From the NCBI GenBank assembly GCA_900073065.1, contig FJOG01000027.1, positions 842,693 to 870,880 of the forward strand: DNA of 28,188 nucleotides, read 5' to 3'. The position numbers were made by a program, and so were the translations under genes. The stretch's first letter is position 1. The number at the start of each line of letters is the position of its first letter. Shown piece by piece: positions 10,678 to 22,049 of this stretch. The notes below the pieces were generated by a model that saw only the letters and a program-made list of their open reading frames with translations, had not been told where the DNA came from and made no database searches. This DNA comes from Phialocephala subalpina (Eukaryota; Ascomycota; Leotiomycetes; Helotiales; Mollisiaceae).

Positions 10678-12147
10678 GCATTGTGTATCGAGATATGGTC
10701 TGTTGGTGCTGGGTTTGGCTGTTGGCTAATTCGTTCATTGAGGTGATCGTTGGAAGGGAAGAGCTTTGGCAGATTGTTTTTTCAGGTGTTGATCGCATAG
10801 TGTCATTGCAGGTTAAGGATTCGACGGTGTGGTTTAGAGGAGTTTCGCAGATGGTTTTGCAGGTGTTCTTGGGCTTCGAAGGATCCGGTGTGCAAAGAAC
10901 GCAGAGAAATTGATCATTCGTACTGGCAAATGTAAGTTACGGTCTGCAGTGGAAAACTTATACCCGCCAATAAACTAAGCATCCATGACTCGTTTTTTGT
11001 TGCGTGCCTTGCCTTCGCTGAATACTGAGTGTTCCAGAGGGGAGAAACATTCAAGGTACTGTAACTTTGGCCTTCTTTGTTCCGGTTCGCCTGCCATGCC
11101 GATGACTAATGCGCAAAGTCAGTTGAGATTGTTGTCGAATTTCGAGACGTAGTGGGGATGCTTCGACGTGGTTTGCGGATGGTTGGCGGATTGTTAAAGT
11201 TGTGAAGTTTGTTAGCATGCGAGGTTTGCGACAGAGCTTGAGCTGCTGCACGGACCAGCTTACTAAGGCATCCCATCTCTATTTCTGCAGAAAGGTGCAG
11301 CCCAGGTCAGGGATTCCTTATTTCAATCGTTTGAACCCTTCTCCTGCGGATTCGAAGCTTAGTCCTCAAGCCTTCAAAGCTTGAAGCACAGCCGGGTCCT
11401 ATGTTTGCTTCTTTCGCCCAGCAAAGATCACAGCTCCAAGTTTCTCCTCCTAGAAAAGGGGTAGCGAATAATTACCCCACCATTTAGCGATGCCAGACCG
11501 GAAGGCGAGAAAGATAGGGAGTAGCGAATGCTTAAACCACGCCCTCGAGCCATCGTCGAAGGAAAGGGTTGTTGTCTTGTTGATTTGATAACAAACATGA
11601 CAAACATATATTTCTCTTTGCTTCCCCCCTCGATCTTGGTCACTCGTATCTCTCGCTTAGAACCCCTCGTTGTGCAATTTGGAGCTCAGAGCACATCATC
11701 GCCGACGTTAGCAAACCCAAGCATTTGTCTCGCCAATGTCCATCCAAGATAGCTTTTGCTGCATCAATGGTGACAGACGCTATCCCCAATCTTCTTAGCA
11801 CTACGCCTACACAACCTGAGGCTTTTCAGGCCCCAATCATCAACCAGTGCCGACTCACTTAAAAGAGCAAATGATCTCTCTGTGCCGATATCCGCGTAGT
11901 TTCAATACTAGAATTAGTATTCATGCCAGGATGAAGTTCAAAATGGTCCAAGGATTGAACAACAGTTCAGACGGATGTCGGAAAGATCACTTATCTCCGT
12001 TTCAAGCTGATGGTGAGAGGTCACGTCTTTGACGTCGTTATCTTGTGGATGCATGTTGACAGCAAATGAGCTCCAAGAGCCCAAACCAAGCTAAAGATAC
12101 GGATCGCGACTTCCATGCTCACGCGATTTGTTCCTTGCATAGAGTGG

Positions 12148-12156
12148 GATAAATAT
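12148..12156 (+). promoter_or_regulatory. TATA-like element before the dioxygenase gene
   Basis: GATAAATAT lies about 100 bp upstream of the start ATG at 12259. It is the only TATA-like string close to the start, and support is positional only. Confidence 0.25.
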
Positions 12157-12258
12157 GTTGACAATTCCCTGATACTCTCTTAAGAAAACAACATCAGCGA
12201 GCAACTTCCAGACAGATTTCAAGCAACGCCTCCTTCAGTATAACCCACAACTATCAAA

Positions 12259-13622
12259 ATGGCACCTTCCGTCCAGCAACTTCCTGAGGATATCCTAGTC
12301 GCAAGTATCGAGAAGCTTGCGATCACTAAAGAAGCTCCCACAGCAGCTGTCAAGGAGGTCGAAGTCCCAAAAGAGGTTGAAGCCCCGAATGCTGAAGCTC
12401 CCAAGGAGGCTGCCAAGGATGCACCCAAGGTGAAGAGACAGATCGAAATTGAAGGAGGAAAGACAGATGCAAAGGTTACTCCTCATCTCGGCCCCATCTT
12501 TCTGTATTCTGACCATTTCACAGTACCCACAATACCTCCCAACTTGGAACCACGGCCAGAAGTACCCCCCTTTGGAGCCATTCACTCACGTTGAGCACGG
12601 TAAGGGTGCCGACCCCACTTTCAAGGACCTCCTCCCAGAAGGCAGCAAAATCAAGAAACTCACTCCCAGCACCGGATCCGAAGTCACTGGCGTCCAACTG
12701 AGCAAGCTCACTGCTGCCGGAAAAGATCAGCTTGCTCTTCTCGTTGCTCAACGCAAAGTCGTAGCCTTCCGTGACCAGGACTTCGCCGACCTTCCCCTCC
12801 AAGAAGCTCTCGACTTCGGAGGATACTTCGGACGTCACCACATCCATCCAACGAGTGGCAGTCCAGAAGACTTCCCAGAACTCCACATCGTTCACCGCTA
12901 TGGTGCTACTGGCAGCGAATTTGACTCCTTCCTAGCAAACCGTAACAGCAGTGTCAGCTGGCACTCTGATGTTACGTATGAGTTGCAGACTCCTGGAACC
13001 ACGTTCTTGTACATCTTTGACAGCCCAGAGACCGGTGGAGATACCTTGTTCGCCAACCAAGTTGAGGCATACAATCGTCTGTCGGAACCTTTGAAGGAAA
13101 GACTGCATGGCTTGAAGGCTGTTCACTCAGGTTTCGAGCAAGCTCAGTTCAGCCGAGACCGAGATGGAGTTGTGCGACGAGAGCCTGTGAAGCATGAACA
13201 CCCTCTCATCAGAACTCACCCCGCTACTGGAGAAAAGGCGCTGTTTGTCAACTCTGGTTGTAAGTGAGCCCGCACTGAATCCTCGCTTCTATGCTGACAA
13301 TAACAGTCACTCGCAGCATTGTTGGGTTGAAGAAGGAGGAGTCGGACGCGCTTTTGGCATTCTTGTTGAACCACATTGGCCGAGGAGTGGACTACCAAGC
13401 TCGTGTCAGCTGGGAGCCAAAGACTGTTGTCGTTTGGGATGTGAGTGGACCATATTCTCTCGGAATAAGCATAGCTAATCTCTCCAGAACCGTATCACTG
13501 TTCATACCGCAACGGCAGATTGGTCTACTGGCGAACGTCGCCACTTGGCAAGAATCACTCCACAGGCCGAGATTCCATTTGAGACTCCATATGTAAAGCC
13601 GGAGACAGTTACCAAGGCTTAG
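12259..13622 (+). CDS. TauD/TfdA-family Fe(II)/2-oxoglutarate-dependent dioxygenase (sulfonate/taurine type), 406 aa, four exons
   Basis: Exons are 12259-12474, 12524-13259, 13307-13440 and 13488-13622. The introns are 49, 47 and 47 bp with CTGAC/CTAAT branch sites, and the phases close. Start context TCAAAATGGC is good. Residues 1-72 are a Lys/Glu/Ala/Pro-rich leader, a low-complexity segment with no recognised motif. The catalytic domain follows: ITGV-like EVTGVQLSKL, KVVAFRDQDF, FGRHHIHPTSG, the iron ligands in WHSDVTYE, GGDTLFANQ, the distal iron His in NRITVHTATADW, and the 2-oxoglutarate-binding arginine region GERRHLARITPQAE. The enzyme class hydroxylates its substrate using O2 and 2-oxoglutarate; yeast Jlp1 and bacterial TauD release sulfite from sulfonates for sulfur supply. 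The exact substrate cannot be read from the sequence. The gene appears intact. Confidence 0.93.
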
Positions 13623-14037
13623 ACTGATAATCCTGTTGCCGACTTGTTGATGGCATTCGGTAATGATGACTGATGGTGTTGTGTTCACGTACTGATGGCT
13701 GAGAGATTGCGAGAACTGACAAAGGAGCCTTTGCACTGGAGTACGTAGAAATTGACGAGATATTTTAAAAGTGCATGCAATTCGCATTAATTCTTCGCAT
13801 GTGGTTGCATAGCGATAAGCACTGCTTAAGGTCCAGACACTGAACATCTTGACCCCACATTGCGCGGCTTTGCATTTGTGCAACTCTGTTTGATGGTCGG
13901 CGTGTGCTATCTTTCATCTTATATTGATACATCAAATAATCTCCTCCCTATTCCCGGTCTTCAAGGCATTCAAGGTTATTCTCCTGAGAGGTGCAGCAGC
14001 AGCTTCAACCATTTCAATATGTGCTTGACGAGGTCGG
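13623..14037. other. Intergenic, no gene seen
   Basis: This is the 3' region of the dioxygenase gene facing the degraded tail of the TPR-CHAT frame. A 163-codon minus frame (13392-13883) lies across the last dioxygenase exons and is a shadow. Nothing else was recognised. Confidence 0.5.
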
Positions 14038-14541
14038 TTAAGATAGAAAATCATTCCCCCCGTTCATAGAAATCGACTTATTCCGGGATTTGTTTGGCCT
14101 TGATCTTGCCGTCGCCTTTCCCGCCGTGGGACTTGATGGCTTCCTCCTCTCTATGTCCACCTCCTCCGCCGCCGCTATTAATTGCGATTTCATCAGTACG
14201 ACTCCGTCGGTGATTGGATCAGGATCCCCATCTGCTATAAAATAGATCCGGGGGAAGACCACAAGCTGTTCCTCGTCTCCTTCAAAACCCCTCGCCGTGC
14301 TTTGTTCTCCATTACCGGCACCACCTTCTTCGAATCTGAGTGCCCACCATTTGACGTCGCCGTAATGATCACGATCTAGCACAAATTAAGGCTCGAACTT
14401 CTCTTTAGCACACTGCGCGATCAGCTAGGCTTCCAAAGCCTGCTGCGTGATCTGCTCTAGGCCTGACCTAAAGCTTTCGTATCGGACAGCAGAGAGCACA
14501 TCCTCAACGAACTAGGTACTCTCCCTTAGCATGCCAACTTA
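14038..14541 (-). pseudogene. Stop-interrupted in-frame continuation of the TPR-CHAT gene
   Basis: Directly after the TPR-CHAT stop (TAA, 14541-14539) the same reading frame runs another 168 codons to the TAA at 14038. Inside it are only three further stops: TAG at 14512-14514, TAG at 14425-14427 and TAA at 14386-14388. The text between them is protein-like, with segments such as FVEDVLSAVRYESFRSGLEQ, HYGDVKWWALRFEEGG and VVFPRIYFIADGDPDPITDG. Each stop, including the first, could be a single C-to-T change in a Gln codon (CAG or CAA), the CpA-to-TpA change typical of RIP. The segment may be a former C-terminal domain of the CHAT protein, or the remains of a separate gene that happens to share the frame. 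I recognise no family. Confidence 0.5.
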
Positions 14542-17500
14542 CTGGCCGTAATGCACATACGGAATCCAGTCAGCTCTCACAAGTGCCACGGCAGGAGCCT
14601 TTCTAAGTTGCAGTCGACCATCTCTTTCTCCGTCTTTCCCCTCACCAGCGGTTTCCTCAACTTCACTGTCGAGTACGGTTAGTTCGACAGCGTTAGTGGT
14701 GGGGAGTCTGGCGACATCACTAGTTATTGAAGATCTTTCAGCGATCCAGGCGTCCCGAAGGCGCACGAGGGCGCTGTGCAGCCCAGCGCAGACGGAGCGG
14801 TCGGTCATCTCCCTCTCCGCAATGCCTTCATACACCGATTCCGCAACTTCAACGGAGGAGTCGTCAAAAACCTGCCAGAGAGCCCCAATCACGTGGCGGA
14901 ACCCGGCGAGCTGACAGGCGCTGATGAGGTGGATTCCCTCATCGACCAACCTATCCACATCGTTGGCGCCAGTCAAACAAGCAGACAGGAAGCCGAGAAA
15001 TGGGGCTTGTTCTCCCATCTTGTGAAATTGAAAATCAGCAACTGTAAGAAGGCCGTCCTCGAGAAGCAACCCGCTGTGAGACGGGTCTAGAGGGTCCGAA
15101 TGGCCGTGTCCGGCGAAGTGGAACAAGATACAGCCAGCCAATTGTGCCAGTACAGCTTCACGGCTCTGACACGAGAGTCTGATGGGATCTAGGTTGAGTA
15201 ATGAACACAGCTTCTCGAGCCTTTCAACCTCTTTCACGGCGAAAGGAAGGTCTGCCAGCCCTGAGCCGCCCGGCGTCTTGCCCATGCCGATTAATAGGGC
15301 CTTTTGGTCTGAAGCCTTTCCAAGATTCCTTAAATTGGTTTTCTTTCCGTGGACTAGACTTCGCAGGGATGAACTGTAGGACGACATTACTCTGTCCATG
15401 ACAGTCTCCGTGGACCTCTTAGCGTGCCATCCTGCTGCATGAATTGGTAGATGACTTAGAGGGCCGGTGAGAATCCAAAAGATGCGAGGGAGGTTCCTGT
15501 CGGGAGGTGATCGGTTGAAGCCAAGTTTCTCAAGGATGGGGCCGGCAATGTCGTCCCAGAGCCACTCCAGCATAGTAAGATCAATAAATGGACGTGAAGA
15601 TCTGAGGCGCTTCACCCAGGTATCGATGTCTTCAAGCTTCAACCTCGTCAGTTCCACTAGTCTGACTCCATATTGACTATCGATCACAAAAGCATCGCAG
15701 CGATAGGAAGCCGCGCTGATAACGACAATAGTGTCGTCGCCTATAACCTCCATCAGCTCATCTTTTGAGGGCGGCCCAAGAAAGCCTTGTGTCTTGGGAT
15801 CGGCTTGGATCTTCTTGATGATGGCTTGGAGTTCTTCCTCCGCTGCATAGCGACTCTGGGAATTGGATACCCAGTAGGAACGCGATACCTCATCATCCAT
15901 GTCCGGAGAGGTAAGGTCGGCGGCTGAGTGTACGGCGGCCAAGTGTAGTGCGTCCAACTTCTCCCGAGCCTTAAGGAATTCGGATGCCGCTTCAGAATCA
16001 AGCATCGAGAGGTCCATGCGCGTCTCCATTAAGAGACTGGCTATGATTCCGCGGCCACGCTCCAGAAGCGTCAAAACGCTGTAGTAGCTAGTTCCGGACT
16101 TCAAGGCTATCGCAGCTGCCATGGAAGCAATCCCAGCAATCTGGCCCAAGACCTCCTGTTGGTCGGAGCGTGACAGGGATCGAGGACTCAGCACTGGAAA
16201 GAGATCTATGGCTTCCTTCAGCAACTCAACTGCCTCTTGCGATCGCAACAGTGATTCAAGGATTATGGCGGCTCGCCGAGCCCCTTCGATACGGTAGGAG
16301 GGTGCAAAGTTAGGACGGCGAAAGCAGTCCATGAATGAACGTAGGGCAGCTTCCTGGTCTGTGGGCAATGGATTCCCGGCATGGTCAAATCGAGCCTGGT
16401 ACGAGGTCCCGAGGTTGAACAGTACGCCGGCCCTCAAGCTATGCTTCACATCCATGGTGCTGATGACTTCCGTGAGCATCTTGATCGAGCGGTCGATATC
16501 GTCAGTAGAATTCGAATTCCGGCCGAAGTGAATAAATCGGCCTCGAAGGGTATTTGCAAGGTTGTTGAAGGCGGAAAGCCGATGGGGATAATGGTTCTCT
16601 GGCAAGAGCTTCAAGGCCTCTTCAAATTGTTGGACAGCCTCGTCGAGATCGTCTTTACGGCCACCACCTCCAGTCAGGCCTCGAGTGTGGAGCCGATCGG
16701 CAAGGCTTAGCATGAAAAGAGGTCCCCAGGGATGACCACCTGGTGTCTCATCAAGAGCAGCTAGCAGATTGTCAATCGACTTGTTGAGGTCATCTATCCG
16801 GTTTTCACGGTTATACCGCAGATTGTACCAGTTGGACAGGCCGTTTAAGCGGGCGGGTCGGTCAATATTTTTCTTGGGCGTTAAATCAACCCCGAGCTTA
16901 GTGACCTCGATGGCTTGATTCAGATCCCCTAAGGCACCAACTCGTTCGAACCGTCTTGCAAGCCACCTCCCAAGATTAGTTTGCAAACGGGCCTTATCCG
17001 TATCGGTAATAAATACGGCCTTCACAGCTTTATCGGTCAATTCAATAGCCTTATTAAGATCATGGGTATTCCCAGTTTGCTCAAACCGTTGCCCAAGCCA
17101 GAATCCGTAGTCGGACAATTTGTCCGCCACCGAATGATCGTTCCGAGGATCTATGGCAACAGCTTCGCCGGTAAGCCGAATTGCCTCCTCGAGGTCCTTG
17201 GCGTCGCCCATAGTTTCGAAGCGAGCGCCCAGAGCGTTTCCGTGGGCTCCCAACCAATCGGCCCGTTCAGGATAGTCTCGAGGGGCCTCACGCAGGACCT
17301 GCTCACCGAGACTGATAGCATCATCAAGATCTTCCGTAGAACCTGAGTGGCTCTTACGGCCTGAGTGCTCGAACCGGAGTTTAAGAGATACCGCTAGTTC
17401 CATCATTATGTTAAATCTCTCAAGTCGATTCTTCGGCATAATCTCCACTGCTTCTTTGCTGGACGTTATAGCATCCTCGAGATCTCCAATGTACCCAACA

Positions 17501-18791
17501 AGCCGGAAACGCTCGATCAAACCCTTTGCACGACTGAACAAAGCACTAACAATCTCAGGCGAGCCCGCTGGGAGGAGCTCACGAGACCTGGCATCGAGCT
17601 TAATGCTGTCGTCCAGATCGGCCCTGGCGCTGCTGTTCACGAAACGTAGCCTAAGAGCGTTGCCCAGGTTATGCATCACCCGCGGGTCATCCGGTGAGAG
17701 CAACAGAGCTTCGTTGCCGACCGCAATAGCACGCTCATTATCAGGTACCGACCGCGTGTTCTCATAACGTCGACCAAGCCAGCCCCCAAGCTGGTTGAGA
17801 ATGGTAGCACGATCTCCGTGGCCAACGCCGGCAAGCCTCTCCGCTTGCTCGGACAGCCGGATTGCTTCCTCGAGGTCCGTGGTGTTGCCTATCCGTTCGA
17901 AGCGCTTCCCGAGACAGATGCCGAACTGGACCAGTCTAAGCGGTCGATCCGGGTCGTTGTGGGGAGTGATACGTATAGCTTCTTCCATGACAATGATGGA
18001 GCGGGTGAGAGTATTTATGTCATCGGTGCGCTCGAATCTCTCACGGAGACTGATTGCTAGCGTAGCCATCCGGGAAGCGAGCTGAGGGTGTCCAGCGGGG
18101 ATGAGTCTCAACGCAGCCTCGTGGGCCTGGACAGAGCGATCCAAATATGTGGCATCTTGAGTCATATGGTACCTATCAAGAAACCACGTCCCAAGGCTGT
18201 ATTGCAGATCATGTCGGAGAGGGAAGTCCCAGGGAGACATGGAGAGGGCGGTAGTGACGTACGTGATGGCTTGGTCAAAATCTTCCGTCGTTCCCCGGTT
18301 GTCATATCGCATGCAGTGAAGGGTCCCGAGGTTTATAAGCAGACTCCGGCGGCCGGGATCAATAGGGCTCATGGTTCGCAAAGCAGTGTTGCCGTTACTG
18401 ATGCCGAGTTCCACGTCCGCTCCATTATGAGTATGCTGGTATCGCTTCGAGAGCATGCCCATTATATTGATGACTTGCTGAGTTGGGTAGACTCCATGTG
18501 CGTATGCGATATCAATGACCTGTTGGACCATATCGATAGCGGTGTTCAGATCGGAGAGGTCGCCTGTCTCAGACAGGTCAACTGCCATATCTCCGATTTC
18601 TGAGGCAGCAGAGAGATCGGCGAAGAATCTGGCAGACATGTCAGTGTTACAATATCGATAATCATGAAAGCGAAAGGCATGGCGTATATCCCAAGCGATT
18701 AGATATCCTAGAACAAAAATGTCGTATATGGTGAGGAAACGCAGCTAACAGAGATTGCAACTCACCCGCCCTCTGAATTATCTCTAGACAT
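14539..18791 (-). CDS. TPR-CHAT protein (caspase-like CHAT peptidase with TPR array), about 1371 aa
   Basis: A single frame of 1366 codons runs from ATG 18639 to the stop at 14539. A better model has a first exon at 18791-18766 (MSRDNSEG) and a 137-bp intron 18765-18629 (GTGAGT donor, CTGAC branch, CCAG acceptor) joining in phase to exon 2 at 18628, giving 1371 residues. About 16 tetratricopeptide units of 50-60 residues fill roughly residues 20-900, each with signatures such as GDLEDAI and LGxRFExxG. The C-terminal CHAT domain contains PRIFWILTGPLSHLPIHAAG, HFAGHGHSD and GFLSACLTG. The putative catalytic dyad is His1178 and Cys1221 in the one-exon numbering (+5 in the spliced one). CHAT proteins belong to peptidase clan CD; TPRs bind partner proteins. 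In fungi such domains occur in cell-death regulators, but the substrate is unknown here. The gene is divergent from the caspase gene at 19897. Its downstream frame suggests a lost C-terminal domain. Confidence 0.93.
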
Positions 18792-19896
18792 GGTGATGCA
18801 CTGGAATTGAGAATTGCATATGGAATGCTCTTATGAGAGTGGACAACATCAGTTTGAGGATATCGCTATTGATGCTTGAGAGAAAAGTGGTATGTTCTGG
18901 TCAGAATGCGCAGAGAGCGATTGCGAGTTGCCAAATTCTTGAAGGACGTCGCCTCGAGGCTGCACTGCACAATCTCGTTTGGCTGGGAAGCCTGCATACT
19001 GAACCTTCCAGAGAGAAAATGCAACTACCGCCAGCCCTATCCCCGCAAACTATTGCGCTTTCGCTTGAGATGTAAAACACTTCATATGGCCACTTGCAGC
19101 CGGAAGAAATTGATCGAAGGAGTGCCCAGTGAGCCAGATGGCGTGCTTGACGAAACATTGAAAGAATTGAGTTGGCGGTGAACAAAACAGCTGGCTGTCT
19201 CACTTTTTTAATGCCTCACTAGAGTTTCCCGCCACTTGCAGGCAGACGTTGCCGCCACTGTAAGCTAAGAGCGCCTGCCGTGTAACTCCGTGTGGGAAGA
19301 ATCACCCTAGCGTAGCTGAAGGCCGCTTTCATCGTGCTCGATGAGCGAAAGGAGAATTTGTCTCGTTGTGATCGAGGAGCCTGATTCTGATCATTTGATT
19401 GACCAAGGCAGACTAGTCGGGCCGCAAGACCTGCTGCAGGCATTCCGCAAGATGCCCAACGAGACTTTGTAGTGTAGTGTCCAAGGCCCTTCACCGAAAT
19501 CAACCAATCAAATAAAAGAATCGACATACACGGTGAGCAAGGCTGATTTTGCGACCCAAGGCAAATAGATGTTCGCAATTATACGAGAAATTCTGGAAGC
19601 AAAGAGAAGTCGATGGCAGTCTGTCACTTGAAGAGCTGAGGCTACTGATCTGACGCCTCGAATCGCAATGTCCCGCAACGTCCGTTGGCCTGAGTATCAT
19701 GGCACTAATGAGATCGGTCCGACTTCGTGAGGTGAGCTTCGAGGGCAGGAAAGCCCTCAATAATGCCTACATCATGCATAGATACCTAATTCAGGGAATA
19801 CGTAGTAAACACAAGGAGGCCAGGTCCCAAAACTCGGTGTCATATTACAGACTTCAGTCGCCATCGGAAGATTTAAATGCAGTACCTATCATCTAG
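18792..19896. promoter_or_regulatory. Shared divergent intergenic region of the TPR-CHAT and caspase genes
   Basis: This is 1.1 kb between two head-to-head start codons. Frames of 80-120 codons exist on both strands (for example 18833-19075 plus and 19219-19578 minus) but show no motifs. No specific operator was identified. Shared control of the two peptidase genes is possible and is inferred from the arrangement alone. Confidence 0.35.
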
Positions 19897-21924
19897 ATGG
19901 CAGACTCAGAGCCGACCTGGACTCATTGGGCTGTGCTCATCGGAGTCGGCGTGAGCATTGATACTATATCCCTCTCTCAAGGTGATCAGCAAAGCCGTCC
20001 AAGAGATCGATCACTTAAAGGAGCTGTCCCAGATATCGCTGCTGTCAACGACTATCTTGGGTCGCAATCTAAAGTTAAAATTACCAAGCTCACGGCCACG
20101 AAGCCATCAGATGAGGATACCATAAGTGCTCCGATCGAAGCCCCAGGAAATCTGCCAACCCTCGATAACGTGTGTTCTGTACTTCAAGATGTGATCGAAG
20201 AGGGCATGCGCGGGCAATCCAAGCACGTTTACATTCACTTCTCGGGACACGGAACTCGTATCGGTAGTGAGGGGCCATTTGCCTTGGTCCTTTATCATGA
20301 TAGTGCTCGAGGAGCAAGGTACCTGCGCAGCACGGAATTAGCAAACGCTTTGGACCTGATGACGAAGAATGGGATGCACGTTACGCTCGTCCTAGACTGC
20401 TGCTTTTCGGGAGGCGTAGTACGCACTGATGAATTGAGGGGTAGCGACATTCGATTCATTGAGTACGATCCTGTTGTAGATGCAGAATCCAATGCTGGCA
20501 ATCGCTTTGGCCGGGAACCCAGGGACAATACGCGCGACTCGGTGTTGAAACTCGACCGGCTGTTGGATCCCAAAGGCTACACAATTATCACGGCCTGTGG
20601 TCCTAACGAAACCTCTTCAGAGATTGAGTTTCAAAATGGAGCTCGACGGGGAGCTCTCAGCTACTTTCTTGATTACTCCTTGCGATCTTTGAGAAAGGGC
20701 GGTGCTCGAATCACGCATCAGTCGCTGTATCAGTACCTACAAGCCAGATTTCATGCAAGGTACCCGCAACAAACTCCAATGCGTTACGGCAGTACAGACA
20801 TTTCCTTTTTTCAAGGTCTCATGGATGGCCCTGGAATACCTTTCGTCGCTGTCTTCCGCAACGCAAAGGACGGTCGCCTCATTCTCAGCGCCGGTCAAGC
20901 CCATGGAGTGCACGAGAAGGATGAGTATGATGCATACTCGTATTTCGCATCGGAAGATCCTAAGCACATACCGAACCAGAAGTCCATCAAGATGCAAGTT
21001 CAGACAGTCGAGAATCTCACGTCGGACCTAGTCGTGGTCGATCCTGCTGACGCCAAACGCATTGCGAGTGGGCCAACCTGGAAGGCGAAACCACTCACCT
21101 CTTTCTCTCCTCGCAAGATTCCGATGCGTCTTATGCCTTCCTTGCCTGACTTGGACAGAGAACAGCTGCTACGAGACGCACAATCTCATTCTTTTTTACA
21201 GCTTTCGGCGGAAGAGCGAGAAACAGAGTCGAGTCTTTTCAATGTCATCCTCAACACCGAAAATGACTATGAGGTCCAGGACGGCGCTTTAAACAAGATC
21301 CCCAGCTTGCCAACTATCCCGCGGGATAGCTATCAGGCCCTGAATACTCTAACCACTAGGCTTGGACACTTAGCGACTTTCAAGTTTTTCGAAAGTATGG
21401 AAAACCAAGAGCCGGATCCGGCATTTGAAGGCTCTTTCTTATTGCAAGCAGAGGGCAGCGTTGGGCAAGACGGCTGGCTTGAATTAAAGCATCAGAGCAG
21501 CTGGAAGCTCACGGTCAAGAATCTGAGTGAGAGTTTAATTTACCTCGTCATCTTCAATTTCCGGCCGTCGTGGGAAGTGTGTAACGTGGTGTGGGAGGCC
21601 GAAGGGGGAGACTTTCTCCAAATACCCCCGAGGCACCATCCAGACAGTGAGATCGAGTTAGCTCTGAGCATGGAAGTTCCCGATTTTGTCCAGGCGGCCG
21701 ATCAACAGCAATGCGAAGACATCATGAAAATCTTCGTCACAAGCAAGTCGACGTCTTTTCCTGGAATAATTCTTCCCAAGCTTCGTGACGGCAGTATGCG
21801 TAGCAACCCTGACCAGTTGTCAAATTTTCTGGGGACATTTATCAGAGGCTTTTGCGAAACGAGAAGTGATGGTCATCAAGGGAAATGGGCGACTCAGAAT
21901 TTCCTGATAAGGACATCTATGTAG
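19897..21924 (+). CDS. Caspase-fold (peptidase C14 / metacaspase-like) protein, 675 aa
   Basis: Intronless frame starting MADSEPTWTHWAVLIGVGV, the usual opening of fungal caspase-domain proteins, so the ATG at 19897 is well supported. The p20-like domain spans about residues 8-310. It carries HFSGHGTR with putative catalytic His118 and LVLDCCFSGG with putative nucleophile Cys169; the position after Cys169, commonly His in metacaspases (DxCHSG), is Phe. A p10-like part follows (ITACGPNETSSE, GALSYFLDY, TPMRYG). Residues about 400-675 form a second region with a beta-rich segment (LTVKNLSESLIYLVIFNFRP) resembling DUF4384-like domains seen after caspase domains; this match is from memory of the pattern. 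Such enzymes cut after specific residues and take part in cell death or protein quality control. The gene is divergent from TPR-CHAT and convergent with the 98-aa gene, with 125 bp between coding ends. Confidence 0.93.
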   Translation: MADSEPTWTHWAVLIGVGVSIDTISLSQGDQQSRPRDRSLKGAVPDIAAVNDYLGSQSKVKITKLTATKPSDEDTISAPIEAPGNLPTLDNVCSVLQDVIEEGMRGQSKHVYIHFSGHGTRIGSEGPFALVLYHDSARGARYLRSTELANALDLMTKNGMHVTLVLDCCFSGGVVRTDELRGSDIRFIEYDPVVDAESNAGNRFGREPRDNTRDSVLKLDRLLDPKGYTIITACGPNETSSEIEFQNGARRGALSYFLDYSLRSLRKGGARITHQSLYQYLQARFHARYPQQTPMRYGSTDISFFQGLMDGPGIPFVAVFRNAKDGRLILSAGQAHGVHEKDEYDAYSYFASEDPKHIPNQKSIKMQVQTVENLTSDLVVVDPADAKRIASGPTWKAKPLTSFSPRKIPMRLMPSLPDLDREQLLRDAQSHSFLQLSAEERETESSLFNVILNTENDYEVQDGALNKIPSLPTIPRDSYQALNTLTTRLGHLATFKFFESMENQEPDPAFEGSFLLQAEGSVGQDGWLELKHQSSWKLTVKNLSESLIYLVIFNFRPSWEVCNVVWEAEGGDFLQIPPRHHPDSEIELALSMEVPDFVQAADQQQCEDIMKIFVTSKSTSFPGIILPKLRDGSMRSNPDQLSNFLGTFIRGFCETRSDGHQGKWATQNFLIRTSM

Positions 21925-22049
21925 CCCGAAATACAGGTTATGGATGCCGATTTGGAAGCAGAATTTAAGGTCACTGGAATTAAATCCAAGCTAAAAACAA
22001 CAAGTACTCTTCCTTTATCCGTCAAGGAAGACAAACAGATTGTAAAGGG

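Larger units (their letters stand above)
8844..12258. other. Long intergenic region, largely featureless
   Basis: This is 3.4 kb of balanced base composition between the divergent promoters of the pectinase and dioxygenase genes. Apart from the possible coding relic at about 9990-10677, I see only short unrelated frames on both strands, for example 8984-9229 minus, 9608-9832 minus, 10601-10798 minus and 11051-11251 minus. None has recognisable motifs. No tRNA-like or rRNA sequence was noticed by eye. Unrecognised small or heavily spliced genes cannot be excluded. Confidence 0.4.

Noticed and set aside
13392..13883. 163-codon minus ORF over the end of the dioxygenase gene
   Set aside because: It lies opposite well-supported dioxygenase exons and introns and shows no motif of its own.
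14511..14541. A 31-bp intron (GTAAGT to CTAG) joining the CHAT end to the downstream frame
   Set aside because: Too short for a fungal spliceosomal intron, and it would not remove the later in-frame stops.
19219..19578. 119-codon minus ORF between the TPR-CHAT and caspase genes
   Set aside because: No recognisable motif, overlapping frames on both strands, and composition like the rest of the intergenic region.
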